Source: Oligoflexia bacterium
GTDB lineage: Bacteria; Bdellovibrionota; UBA1018
NCBI GenBank assembly: GCA_903895855.1
Contig: CAITVN010000221.1
Span: 1 to 61,189 of the forward strand
Reading direction: 5' to 3'
DNA length: 61,189 bases
The notes under the pieces were generated by a model. That model was not told where the DNA came from, did no database searches, and worked only from the letters and a program-made list of their open reading frames with translations. The first letter of the stretch is position 1. Every line of letters starts with the position of its first letter. This document shows, piece after piece, positions 51,747 to 61,000 of the stretch. The position numbers were made by a program, and so were the translations under genes.

Positions 51747-53150
51747 TTAGTTAGTTACTCCACCGACGAACTCATTGACTCTCTCGATGATTGGATTTGC
51801 CTTGATGAGTACTTCTTGCCACTCAGACTCGGGGTCACTCTCAAATAAGATGGCCCCCCCAGCTCCGACACTGATTTCATCTTGACCAACGAGCAGAGTG
51901 CGAATCGTCATGGCAAAATCACAATGCCCCGAGCGGCTCGCGTAGCCAACGATTCCTGAATAATAGCCTCTTGGCCTACCTTCTATTTTCGCCAAGTGTT
52001 GCATCGAACGAATTTTTGGGGCGCCCGTCATTGACCCGCCCGGAAAACAGGCCGTAATCACCTGAGAGAGACTCACGTCGTCGTGAAGGTTACCTGTGAT
52101 CGTGCTAATCAGTTGGTGAACCGTGCTAAAACTTTCGACTTTGAGAAAATCGGGTACTGCAACGCTTTCTGTTTTACAGATTCTTCCGAGATCATTTCGA
52201 ATCAGATCGACGATCATGAGGTTTTCAGAGCGATCTTTCGGGTTAACGGCCAAATCTTTTTTGAGTTCACCATCGACATGGGGGTCAGTTGAGCGTTTGC
52301 GGGTACCTTTGATGGGGCTTGAAAGAATTTGTAGTTCTTTGTTTGCGGTGGGCTTAATTTGTAAAAAACGTTCAGGCGAAGCCGACAACAATGCTGTTTT
52401 AGGGTTCAAACGCCAATAGAAAGAAAAAGGAGCCTTCGATCGTTTTCTCAAAAACCGATATAAAGAAAATACCTTTGACGAAAGCTTAGCTTGAGCAGCG
52501 AACTGAGTGGTGAGGCAGAGCTCATAACACTCACCTACTCGAGTGAGTTCACGGCACGCCTCAATTTTTTCTAAGTAAACTTCGTGCGAGGCTTCTAACG
52601 TTGGCGCCTCGCGTGACCGCCAGTTGATTTCGCCTACCGGGTTTGCCGTGTCGTTAGCTACCGCAGTTGGCTCGTTGAGTTTGAGGTTGAGTTTGAGAAG
52701 CGATTCTTCGCTTGGGCCGGTGAAAAACCAGGTCTGGCTCGGGTGGTGAAAGGCGAATGATTTCTCAACAAGGGTAATGATGGTTGGAAACTCTGCGTGA
52801 TTTTCTTCGTAAGGCAGCGCAATGAGCGCCCCGCCAGTAAAGGGCGGGCTTGAGTCGCTGGTAGATTGTAGCGACTCAGGGCTTCTCTCGAGATTCGCTC
52901 TAAACTCACAGGTGAGTTCATCAAGAAATGTGAGTGCCTCAGTTCGAGTTTGAAATTCATTTCGAGAAGCTTCAGCGAAAATAAAGCTCCACTGGTTAGT
53001 CGATCGACCGTCGTCTAACGAAGAGTCAAACCAAATCCAGTTCTTCTGAGTTTCAGATTCAACCAAATGGCCCATTAACTCTTCGGGCGAACAGTGAATG
53101 GCAAGTCTTGTCGTCGGGTGTTTTGCCGATTTTTGGTTAGATTGATTCAT
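51747..53150 (-). CDS. pabB: Aminodeoxychorismate synthase component I
   Basis: A chorismate-binding enzyme with ALLSASPERFL, LSSPIKGTRKRS, LMIVDLIRNDLGRI, FSTVHQLISTITG, FPGGSMTGAPK and YSGIVGYASRSG. K281 in PIKGT is the residue typical of PabB; anthranilate synthase (TrpE) has Ala there (PIAGT), so I call PabB. It aminates chorismate for p-aminobenzoate and folate. At 467 residues it is normal. The start overlaps the pabA stop (ATGA), and both proteins form the synthase complex. Dual use for tryptophan, as with shared pabA/trpG, is not excluded for the partner. Confidence 0.88.
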   Translation of the reverse strand: MNQSNQKSAKHPTTRLAIHCSPEELMGHLVESETQKNWIWFDSSLDDGRSTNQWSFIFAEASRNEFQTRTEALTFLDELTCEFRANLERSPESLQSTSDSSPPFTGGALIALPYEENHAEFPTIITLVEKSFAFHHPSQTWFFTGPSEESLLKLNLKLNEPTAVANDTANPVGEINWRSREAPTLEASHEVYLEKIEACRELTRVGECYELCLTTQFAAQAKLSSKVFSLYRFLRKRSKAPFSFYWRLNPKTALLSASPERFLQIKPTANKELQILSSPIKGTRKRSTDPHVDGELKKDLAVNPKDRSENLMIVDLIRNDLGRICKTESVAVPDFLKVESFSTVHQLISTITGNLHDDVSLSQVITACFPGGSMTGAPKIRSMQHLAKIEGRPRGYYSGIVGYASRSGHCDFAMTIRTLLVGQDEISVGAGGAILFESDPESEWQEVLIKANPIIERVNEFVGGVTN

Positions 53151-53743
53151 TGCCTTTGTTTAACCATTTGGCAAAAATTCTCGATGAGTTTTGTGCCGTA
53201 CTCGGTGGCCACGCTTTCGGGGTGAAATTGAAGTCCGACCCGAGCTTGGGTTTTGGTTGAATAATCAATGCCCATCGTGGTTTTGTCTGACGTATTGTCT
53301 GACACCCAAGCATTCGTGTGAATAGACTCGCTCAGTTTGACATGCCAAGAATGGTACCTAACAGCAGTGAATTGATTGGGAATGCCTTTAAACAAACCCT
53401 GGCCTCTGTGCTCGATTTTGCTTTCAATGCCGTGGGCGGGCTTGTCTAGTAATCTGAGTTCTGCGCCTTGACTCAAGGCTAATGCTTGGTGACCTAGGCA
53501 AATACCCAATATCGAAAACCGCGACTGAAAAATCCAACTCGAAACTCGAGAGTCTTCAATTCTGTCTGCTCTGCCAGGTCCGGGTCCCAGTACGATCGCC
53601 TCAATTTCGGGCATCTGCTCGAGATCAGTTTCTTGAATTTGATCATGGGCAATCACAGTCGGAAAAAAACCGGTCACCGACGCAAGTAACTGCGCTAAGT
53701 TATAAGTGAATGAATCGTAGTGATCGATCAGTAAGACACGCAT
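53147..53743 (-). CDS. pabA: Glutamine amidotransferase, aminodeoxychorismate/anthranilate synthase component II
   Basis: A class I glutamine amidotransferase with catalytic C82 in LGICLGHQAL, and H174 and E176 in LQFHPESVAT. The opening RVLLIDHYDSFTYNLAQLL is typical of TrpG/PabA. It supplies ammonia to PabB, encoded directly downstream with overlapping codons. No trp genes are nearby, which favours folate over tryptophan as the main pathway. At 198 residues it is of family length. Confidence 0.9.
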   Translation of the reverse strand: MRVLLIDHYDSFTYNLAQLLASVTGFFPTVIAHDQIQETDLEQMPEIEAIVLGPGPGRADRIEDSRVSSWIFQSRFSILGICLGHQALALSQGAELRLLDKPAHGIESKIEHRGQGLFKGIPNQFTAVRYHSWHVKLSESIHTNAWVSDNTSDKTTMGIDYSTKTQARVGLQFHPESVATEYGTKLIENFCQMVKQRQ

Positions 53744-53812
53744 TTTTGACGTTTTTGGCTACCCTTGAATATTCGTTTATAAAATGTGTGAAAAAAGAGC
53801 CAGTCTAAAAAA

Positions 53813-53859
53813 AACCCAAGAACTGCATCACCGGGAGAAAGTGAAGCGGCTCTTGGGTT
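53813..53859 (-). terminator. Rho-independent terminator of the cysteine-rich exported protein gene
   Basis: On the minus strand, AACCCAAGA and TCTTGGGTT pair over 9 bp, with an inner imperfect GCTTCAC/GTGATGC stem, followed by about eight T residues. It lies downstream of the gene ending at 53907 and upstream of pabA. Confidence 0.8.
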
Positions 53860-53906
53860 GGTTAGCGTCCATTCTAAAGTTTGTAATCTAATCAATTATC
53901 AGCTGG

Positions 53907-54269
53907 CTATCTGTTGCATCTGACTGAGGGCACTTCGGTGATTTTTGGCTCAGTCGAGGTGCACTCATTGGTCTCGGCGTTATAGGTTTTTGCCGTACAG
54001 CTCGTGATTTGGTAGAAGCAGGTCGTTGATTGAGTTCCGTCTGGGTTTGTATCCCAGACTTTGTGGGTTGCGCAGCTTGATCGGCACCAATCAGGAGCAG
54101 CGCTCACTTGGGCGGTCGGCGTGGCCTCAACCTGTTTGCGTGCGTGCACGCGGGTGAGGGCTTCGTAGCCACACTCGCCGATTTCGGCGCGAGCTGGCGA
54201 TGAGAAGACCCCGATTGCGATCAGTGCAGTGAGAGTGAGAAGTTTGAGAGCGGTTTGTTGTGTTTTCAT
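53907..54269 (-). CDS. Exported cysteine-rich small protein
   Basis: It starts at ATG 54269 after AAAGGAT. A signal peptide (about 1-28, ending SSPARA) precedes a ~92-residue mature part with seven cysteines (ECGYEA, DWCRSSCATH, STTCFYQ, TSCTAK, NECTST, VRCNR). The odd number leaves one free or intermolecular Cys. No family is recognised; size and Cys content recall small secreted toxins or adhesins, but that is a guess. It is followed by a strong terminator, so it is transcribed alone. Confidence 0.62.
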   Translation of the reverse strand: MKTQQTALKLLTLTALIAIGVFSSPARAEIGECGYEALTRVHARKQVEATPTAQVSAAPDWCRSSCATHKVWDTNPDGTQSTTCFYQITSCTAKTYNAETNECTSTEPKITEVPSVRCNR

Positions 54270-54487
54270 TTGAGTTGCCTGGATCCTTTCGTGAAGTTGA
54301 ATCTAGGCTTATCCGTAATAATGCATTGTGTCAAACTTAATATCAGTGGATGCGACTACTGGTTGTGACAATGAAAAAACCCATTATATTAACGTTTTAG
54401 ATGGTGAAGCTATTGCAAAATTCGATAACTCGTAGCGTGGTTTTGATGAGAAGTGGCTGTTTGCTATTTGCAGATTGACTCAGTGAA

Positions 54488-56005
54488 TTAGTCGTCTGAC
54501 CGAAAGTGAGAGTGAATCAGTACTGGGTAGGTCACCTCAAAGCAGGTCTGAAAGTTTGAGTTTGATTGTGAACATTGCAGTTTGAGTTCTCCCCCTAAGG
54601 CTCTCTGGTAATTTTCAAGGTCAGTTACTCGTAATTTTTCAACGACACCAAGAAGTTCAGAAAAAACCATACGGCGATCGAAGTGGTTTTCAAAGCGTCT
54701 GTCTTTGGCTTCTAGATCTGTTAGAATTTTACTCGCAACGGCCTCGATTGAAAACCCCACCTCGAGTGTATTTTTGGGAATGTGAGGCGGAAAAAGATCA
54801 CTCAAATATTTTCGAAACAATGGCCAACGGCGGGCAGTTCTTACCACCGTGCGAAGTAACTTAGTTTCACCAGTAGGAATGAATCGGTAGTCGTAGTCTT
54901 GCATCCAGCGGTACATTGCAGTCAAAATGACATCTTTGTGTCGTGTGGTGCGGGTGCGTGAGTAGTCACGCCATTCGGCCACGAGCGAAAATCTAGGGTC
55001 GCCCTCAAGGTCTCCAGGTAAAAATACACGATCAGAGTTGAAATCCATTTTGTTTACATACCACTCACCGGCTTGGTTAAGACGACTTTTGAATAGCGGA
55101 AGTTGGATTTGGTGTTGGCTAGCTTCGTCGAAGCCATAATAGACGACCTCAGAACAGAAAAACTGCTCGTGCTCTTCGAGGTTTAGGTAGAAATCATAGG
55201 GATAAGTATACCCCCGGTCTTTTGCTGAAAAAATCAAATCAGCCATTTTCTGGGCGGCTTTCTTGGCCATTTCTGGGTCTTGAAAACGTCGCACTGAGGC
55301 GCGTACTTTCATGTCAGTGAGGTACTCGTCAATTGGGGTTGCTTGAAGGCCGGTTTCTGCGTGCGCTTCGAAAACGAAGGTTTCTCTCGTTTCGCCCACT
55401 GTAGTGGGCTCTTTAATGTACACTAAACCCAAATGGCTAAATTGGCTGTCGGCCTCACCCATTCGCGCAATCGCGGCGCTTGAAAGAAAATCGCCGCGAC
55501 TCAAGATGACGTCGCCTGATTGAAGTTCGAACTTTGTATCTGAGTCTGCGGTTTGTAACCACGGAAACCCGCCTGAAAAAACATCAGGTCGAGTTCGAGC
55601 AGTTGATCTGGGGTAATGAGTGACTCTTTCGCCAACATACTCTTCGATGAACCGCATCACTCGAAGGGCTTTTTTTGCTGACTTGAAGCAACTTTCGCTG
55701 AGCTTTTCTTTCGCAAATAAATCTTTCACCCTCTGTTCAATTCTTAAGCGGTTCGCGAATGCGGTTTGTACCACTTCACGGTCATTTTCGGCGTGCTCGT
55801 TAAACCCCAATTTTTCAGGAGAAGTGGTCACAAAATACCGATAAACCTCGTCAAAATAGGTCTCGCAATTTTCTGAGTTAATTTTATTATCAGAGTTGAG
55901 CTCGCTCTTGATTCTTTGCAGCTGGGTGACCAACTGGGTTGGCTCGGCATGAGCCAACGGTGAAAGAGTTAACAAAACGAGGCTTGACCAAGGTAAGAAT
56001 TTCAT
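54488..56005 (-). CDS. Exported YiiX/YebB-like permuted NlpC/P60 cysteine hydrolase
   Basis: The ATG at 56005 gives a clear signal peptide (FLPWSSLVLLTLSPLAHA). After a ~120-residue helical part comes the permuted papain-like fold: LQSGDVILSRG (Gly-Asp at 164-165), QFSHLGLVY with His 191, and EQFFCSEVVYYGF with Cys 284. In YiiX/YebB-type proteins this Cys/His pair acts on lipids or peptides of the envelope. The C-terminal ~180 residues are unassigned. It is related in fold to the DUF4105 domain at 49017, so this region holds two such exported hydrolases or acyltransferases. Substrate unknown. Confidence 0.75.
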   Translation of the reverse strand: MKFLPWSSLVLLTLSPLAHAEPTQLVTQLQRIKSELNSDNKINSENCETYFDEVYRYFVTTSPEKLGFNEHAENDREVVQTAFANRLRIEQRVKDLFAKEKLSESCFKSAKKALRVMRFIEEYVGERVTHYPRSTARTRPDVFSGGFPWLQTADSDTKFELQSGDVILSRGDFLSSAAIARMGEADSQFSHLGLVYIKEPTTVGETRETFVFEAHAETGLQATPIDEYLTDMKVRASVRRFQDPEMAKKAAQKMADLIFSAKDRGYTYPYDFYLNLEEHEQFFCSEVVYYGFDEASQHQIQLPLFKSRLNQAGEWYVNKMDFNSDRVFLPGDLEGDPRFSLVAEWRDYSRTRTTRHKDVILTAMYRWMQDYDYRFIPTGETKLLRTVVRTARRWPLFRKYLSDLFPPHIPKNTLEVGFSIEAVASKILTDLEAKDRRFENHFDRRMVFSELLGVVEKLRVTDLENYQRALGGELKLQCSQSNSNFQTCFEVTYPVLIHSHFRSDD

Positions 56006-56118
56006 GTTGCTTTCTTTACCTTGCTTGCTGGGGTATTTCACTTATAATTGTGACAATCGAGTTTTAGGTGAAGATATTTCATGGACTGAGAGATCGACAA
56101 AAAGTGCACTGTGCAGTG

Positions 56119-57711
56119 CTAATTTAACTGATCTTGGCCGTCGCTAATGAGGTAGCCAGCGCCTGAGCTTTGAACCCATGAAGACTTGATCCATTGCTCA
56201 ACCCAACGGTAGGCCGTTCTCTTTGACACATCAAACTGGGTTTGAACCTGAGCAAGGGTAAACTCGGTTGCATTCAAATGCCTTCTGAATGTTTCAAACG
56301 CGTTTGCCGCTGGATTTGAAATGACCTCACTGGGTCTCGTTGCTCGACTTGGATTGAGTAAAAGATCAGTCGGCACATTGAGTAAAAGTGGCCTTGCTTG
56401 CACCGTTGAAAGGTAGAATGCCCCATCACGGTGCTCGATAGTAATCGGAATTTTCGCTTCTTTGAAACTAGACTTTAAGCGATGCAGAAGTTGGTGAATT
56501 CGATTGGGCGTCGATAGTGGCAGGTACTGTTCACTCGGAAAAAGCGCTGACAGTATCTCGGCTGTACGTTGAGGCTTGAAAAAGTCGGTTAACAAGCATT
56601 CAAATAGTTTTTGCGGAACGACTGGAGGGTTCCATTTGGATTTCTTTTTTCCCCACAGTTGATAAACTTTTGCACTCGTTGTTTGGTCTCCCAAACTATA
56701 CGCTAATGGGTTTTGCGAAAACGTGGGGAGGGTCACTGAATACTCTTCAGGGAATTCTAACTTCTGCCCTGCGATGATTTCAATTCGTTTGCGATACCCA
56801 GTATAAGGGGTTCCTAAGTAAATGTGTTTAAAGAGGTCTAGGTCATTTGCGTACTGAGCCAAGTACATCTGGCAGGTGCGCGAATTTTCAAAGTGGCCTG
56901 ATTTATGAAAGTATTCTGAAATTTCTCGTAGCCTCGCTACCACAGTCAAATCGGGCTTTGAGTTTTTTAAATTTTCTCGTGCGAGCTCAGAATCAATTAA
57001 GACTTTCCATTGAAGTACGGTGGTGTGAAAGTACGATCCTGGAGTGAGCGGAAGATTCGCTTCGATCTCATCGATAAATGCTTTTGCGTCACGATAGCGT
57101 TTGCCGATATGCGCGGCTTGAGCTCTGAGTAGTATCGTGTTACTCAAGAGCATGCCTTGAGGACCTTTTTTTAGTCTGCGTTGCGCGCTCGCCAATATTT
57201 TGTCTGCCGTGGCATCATCAAAGCGCCCGATGGTGTGAGCTTGTGCAAGGTAATTGAGACCCCAAATTTGTTGTTCTTCGGTGATTTCTGGGGCCTTGCA
57301 GTATTCTTCAATCAAAGGAATCACTTCTAACCATTCAGAGCGTCTCATGTGGGCAAATGCCTTAAAAAAGATACTCTGAGGAAGCTCTTTAGGGTCGATG
57401 CGATCGAGTTCTTTTAAGCCTTCGGCGTAAGCCCCTAAGTTGATGAGCGCGGTTCCGTACTGTAAAATTTCGTCTGGACGTGGTTTGACGAGTAATTGCT
57501 TCGAGTTTTCAGCGATGAAATAAGTTTTGAGAACCGATAAGCACAGTTCAGACAATTCTGAGCGTCTCGCCAACTTCGCATAAGTGAGCCTTTCAGGCCT
57601 CGAGAACAGGTGTAACTTCGGTTTCAGCTCAAAAAGACGTTTTTGTGCTAAACCAATTTGCCCTTGATCAACGGCTGCTTCAATTTCTGAAAAGTCTATT
57701 TTTTTTGCCAT
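56119..57711 (-). CDS. TPR-repeat protein with winged-helix DNA-binding region (probable regulator)
   Basis: Residues 1-~330 are helical repeats of TPR type (GQIGLAQKRLFELKPKL, EILQYGTALINLGAYAEGLKELDRI, WGLNYLAQAHTIGRF, RYRDAKAFIDEIEANL). From ~360 a winged-helix-like unit follows (KLFECLLTDFFKPQRTAEILSALF, NRIHQLLHRLKSSFKEAKIPITIEHRDGAFYLS), then a second HTH (FTLAQVQTQFDVSKRTAYRWVEQWIKS). No signal peptide is present. The order is reversed relative to SARP/BTAD regulators. I infer a cytoplasmic transcription factor; the name of the family is not known to me. The target could be the neighbouring exported genes. Confidence 0.65.
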   Translation of the reverse strand: MAKKIDFSEIEAAVDQGQIGLAQKRLFELKPKLHLFSRPERLTYAKLARRSELSELCLSVLKTYFIAENSKQLLVKPRPDEILQYGTALINLGAYAEGLKELDRIDPKELPQSIFFKAFAHMRRSEWLEVIPLIEEYCKAPEITEEQQIWGLNYLAQAHTIGRFDDATADKILASAQRRLKKGPQGMLLSNTILLRAQAAHIGKRYRDAKAFIDEIEANLPLTPGSYFHTTVLQWKVLIDSELARENLKNSKPDLTVVARLREISEYFHKSGHFENSRTCQMYLAQYANDLDLFKHIYLGTPYTGYRKRIEIIAGQKLEFPEEYSVTLPTFSQNPLAYSLGDQTTSAKVYQLWGKKKSKWNPPVVPQKLFECLLTDFFKPQRTAEILSALFPSEQYLPLSTPNRIHQLLHRLKSSFKEAKIPITIEHRDGAFYLSTVQARPLLLNVPTDLLLNPSRATRPSEVISNPAANAFETFRRHLNATEFTLAQVQTQFDVSKRTAYRWVEQWIKSSWVQSSGAGYLISDGQDQLN

Positions 57712-58047
57712 ATTAGCTATTTATCGTGTCTCTTAGATTATTAGGCTTAAGTTGATTGATGTCAAAGGGGTTAACTTCTTTGTTGTAAAATATTTGTGGG
57801 CTAAGGTTGATTTTTTAATCATATCGACTAGCTACGAACAAAATATCGTGTGCCAAATAGGTAAGTGTGAGTTTTCTAGAAATTCGTCTATTAGTGTTTT
57901 GACTGTAAGCGAACTGCAAGCCAATCAAAGATCGCAGATGAGTTGAAGGATTACCCTCCTTTGAACAGCACCTCTTCTTCTTCGATCAACATCATGCGAT
58001 GTCAACGAGTCTGTGGTCTTTGGTTGGTTTCTAAAAATGCAGATAGT
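57712..58047. other. AT-rich intergenic stretch
   Basis: 336 bases between two minus-strand genes. It should hold the promoter of the TPR regulator gene. A CAAAG-N10-CTTTG inverted repeat is at about 57762-57782. A 64-codon plus-strand ORF has no ribosome site or family pattern and is not called. Confidence 0.4.
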
Positions 58048-61000
58048 TTATCTACTTGTGCACTCAGCGGGCAGGGGCCGCGTGTACGACTTCACCGCTT
58101 CAGGCTCAATCAATTTTTTTGCCACCTCTTCGCCAAAAAAATCTGCATTATTGTCGGGTGCCATGTAAGGCAAAACAATGGCCGTTGGGTCAATTCCGTA
58201 GCTAGGTTGAAAAATCCGCTCTGCCAGACTTCGATCAGCGGCTGAAAGATTTTTGACGTCTTTCAAAGTTGGCACTCTACTGCCAATCGTGACTTCATCG
58301 AGTCCTTGAAAATTTTGTAACCGATTTTTTGCTGCGTCTGTGCCGTACATTAGGGCAGCCGTAATTTTCATCTTTGAATTAAACTTTCCTTTATTTGTAA
58401 GGAAAAAATCAACTGCCTGCTGCCCCGAACCGGTGAAATCATCAATGTAGACAAGGGTTGAGTTGGCGGGCAGTTTGCTAAAGTCACTGTGTTCAGTCAG
58501 TAAGTGGTCAGCTTGAATGTGATTGGCTTCGCCAAATTGACTAAGAACAAGGGTACCACTTTTTGCTTCACCATGGCTGTTAGCTGCCTTGGTGACGTAG
58601 TAAATGTTTGCCTTCTTTTCTGGGGTGGTGCCATGTTTCTTTTCGATCGACGCGTAGAGTTTCTTCGAGGATAGGGTGAAATCTGATTCAGAAACAATCA
58701 TTGCCAGCGACGCGAGGACTGTCGCAATGATACCTGCGCATCTTTTGTTGGGTATACTGGCAATGAGGTCTACTTGTGCATCGATGGCTTTTTGTTTGAG
58801 CTCTTGAGACGTTTGTTCGGGGTTACGCGGTGGGCGTTTATTGGCGAGTACCCTCTCATGAGGAATTTTCAACTGCTCAAGTCTAACTTGGTCAGCGGGT
58901 GAAAGTCGGTCGACTCTGACTTTGACTTTACCATCGACGATGAGTTGCTTTAATTTCGGATTATTTTCGATTAAATTAATGAGTTTCGGGTCTACAATTA
59001 AAGTGAGTTTTGACCACGGAGTCGTCGTAAAGAAACCGGTCAGGTCTTTCACTGTCATTTTGCGAACATTGAGTGCACTACACCAACCTTTCTCTTTGCA
59101 TAAATAATTGATCGCTTTTGTTTTTGAAAGAATACCTTGTTCAGCAAGGTCAACCAGCGTTTCTTTATTCGACACCATCTCTTCAGCGATGTCTTTTAGG
59201 TGAGAAACGGGTTCAGCCTCTGAGCTGCTTTGGCCTGCTAAAGGCGCTGAAGTGTCGCGAGAAGTGTCAGGTGAAGAGTCGGCAGAGTGCTCGGGTTGGA
59301 CGGTGGGTTTGTCTCGAGAAGGGGGCCGAGCATTTTCGGCTGGTTGAGTACTAAAAAGCGGTGCTTCTTTGTTCCACACACCAAGATAAGCCATGAAACT
59401 TGGCAGCTCGGCGGTGAGTCCGTGAGGCAGATGTGCGGTGGCTTTACCGATTTCAAATATTCCCCACTGTTTTCCGTCCCAGTATAGATTTGATGACCTG
59501 AAGTCGAGGCCAATTCCGGTGTCTTGCGCGTACCGTTTTGCGCCATCATAGAGTTTTTGTAGGGCGTTAAACTGCACTTCTGAAAGGTGGCCTTGTTGGG
59601 TATCTAGAAGGTAGTCAGCAAGAACGCCATTTTCGACTGCAAGCGATCGCTTAACTAAGGAGCCTCCTTCTGAGTTATCTTTTTCTATTGGTAAGACCCT
59701 GATGCCATATTTTTCAAAATTCTTTTCTAGGTCTCGGGTGATCTTAACTTCGATCTTGAGTGCCTCTCGATCGGCCAAACTCGAAGCCCATTTGCTCGGA
59801 GTTACCATCTTATAAAAGCTAGCTTCGCTAGCCCCGAGTGCTTGAATTTCGCTCACACTCGCCGGGCTCGCTTGTCTTCGTTCGGCTGTAGCCGGCCTCG
59901 AACCACCTGCGACTGAATCGTCGCGATGGGTGCCTTCAGTCGGTTTCGTTGGTTCTTGCGGCCGCCGTCCGGGTTCTGGAGGGGGTGGTTCGTTAGGTTT
60001 TGTTTCGTTGGATTTTGCTTTGCCCGGTTTTGCCAGCAGTTTGGGTTCGCTCGGTTTTGTTGGTTCGGCAGCTTGCTCAGCTTTTAATGTTGGGCCTGTG
60101 ATTTTCTTAACTTGCGCGTAAGCTGCAATTACTTTTGCTGATGTGGTTTGAATGGACTCGTTCACTTCTGCGTCGGTAGGCGGGTGGCCAAGGTTTTTTT
60201 CTAATTCGGCCGCGACCGCGACTCGATCGACCTGGTCTGGATGGGTTTTTATCACCAAATCTTTGATCGCCTTTTGAATCTCGGCGTGAGGCTGGTTTGG
60301 GTTGATGCCCAAATCGTGTAGTTCTTGATTGAGGTCTGTTGAGTAATTTCCTAAAACCTTTGCTTTGCCTAATGCTGTTGATTCTTTTTCTCTTAAGACT
60401 AGCGCTGTCTCTGTTGAGTCAGCAGCAGTGGCCTTGATTCCTTGCCTTGCGCCTGCGGCCCCAGCCAAGAGGTCTTGAGTGACTTGAATCCAAGCTTGCG
60501 GATCGCCTTTTTTTAGTCGCTCGATGAATTCTCCGACCATTTTGTCAGCTTTTGCAGCGTCACCATGAGCTGCTAATTCTTTCATGTAGATCGACGTTGA
60601 GACTGTGGTGACTCCACCGATCGCACTAGACAAAGCGCCGACAGCAATTTTTGCTGAGTTCGATTTGACGGCATCGGTGATTTTTCCACCGAAAGCGCCA
60701 CTGATGTGGCCAATAAATCCAGCTGTGAATCCTTCTGCGGCCGCCCCACGCATTTTAGCGGGGTTCCATTGGTCTTGTGAAAAACTTTGAGCGATGATCT
60801 CTTTCGCCGTGTAAACGCCAGCCATCGCGGTGCCAGAGGTGACAGACTCGACACCAAGCACGGTCGCGCGAGCCAGTCGGCCGCCTTTAGCTAGGGCTTG
60901 TATCGCCTTGAGTGCTCGAACTCCTTCTACCGCTTTTTCTGCCAGGGCTCCACCCGCAAATCCGGTGACGCCAGTGATGAAGGCGTCGCCCGCGGCATCT

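Noticed and set aside
51747..53150. Assignment of the chorismate enzyme as TrpE (anthranilate synthase)
   Set aside because: The active-site motif is PIKGT with Lys, as in PabB, where TrpE has PIAGT; no trp genes are adjacent.
59930..60121. Gly/Ser/Phe-rich plus-strand frame opposite the giant protein
   Set aside because: Opposite a Pro/Glu/Lys-rich linker; composition explained by the real minus-strand frame.
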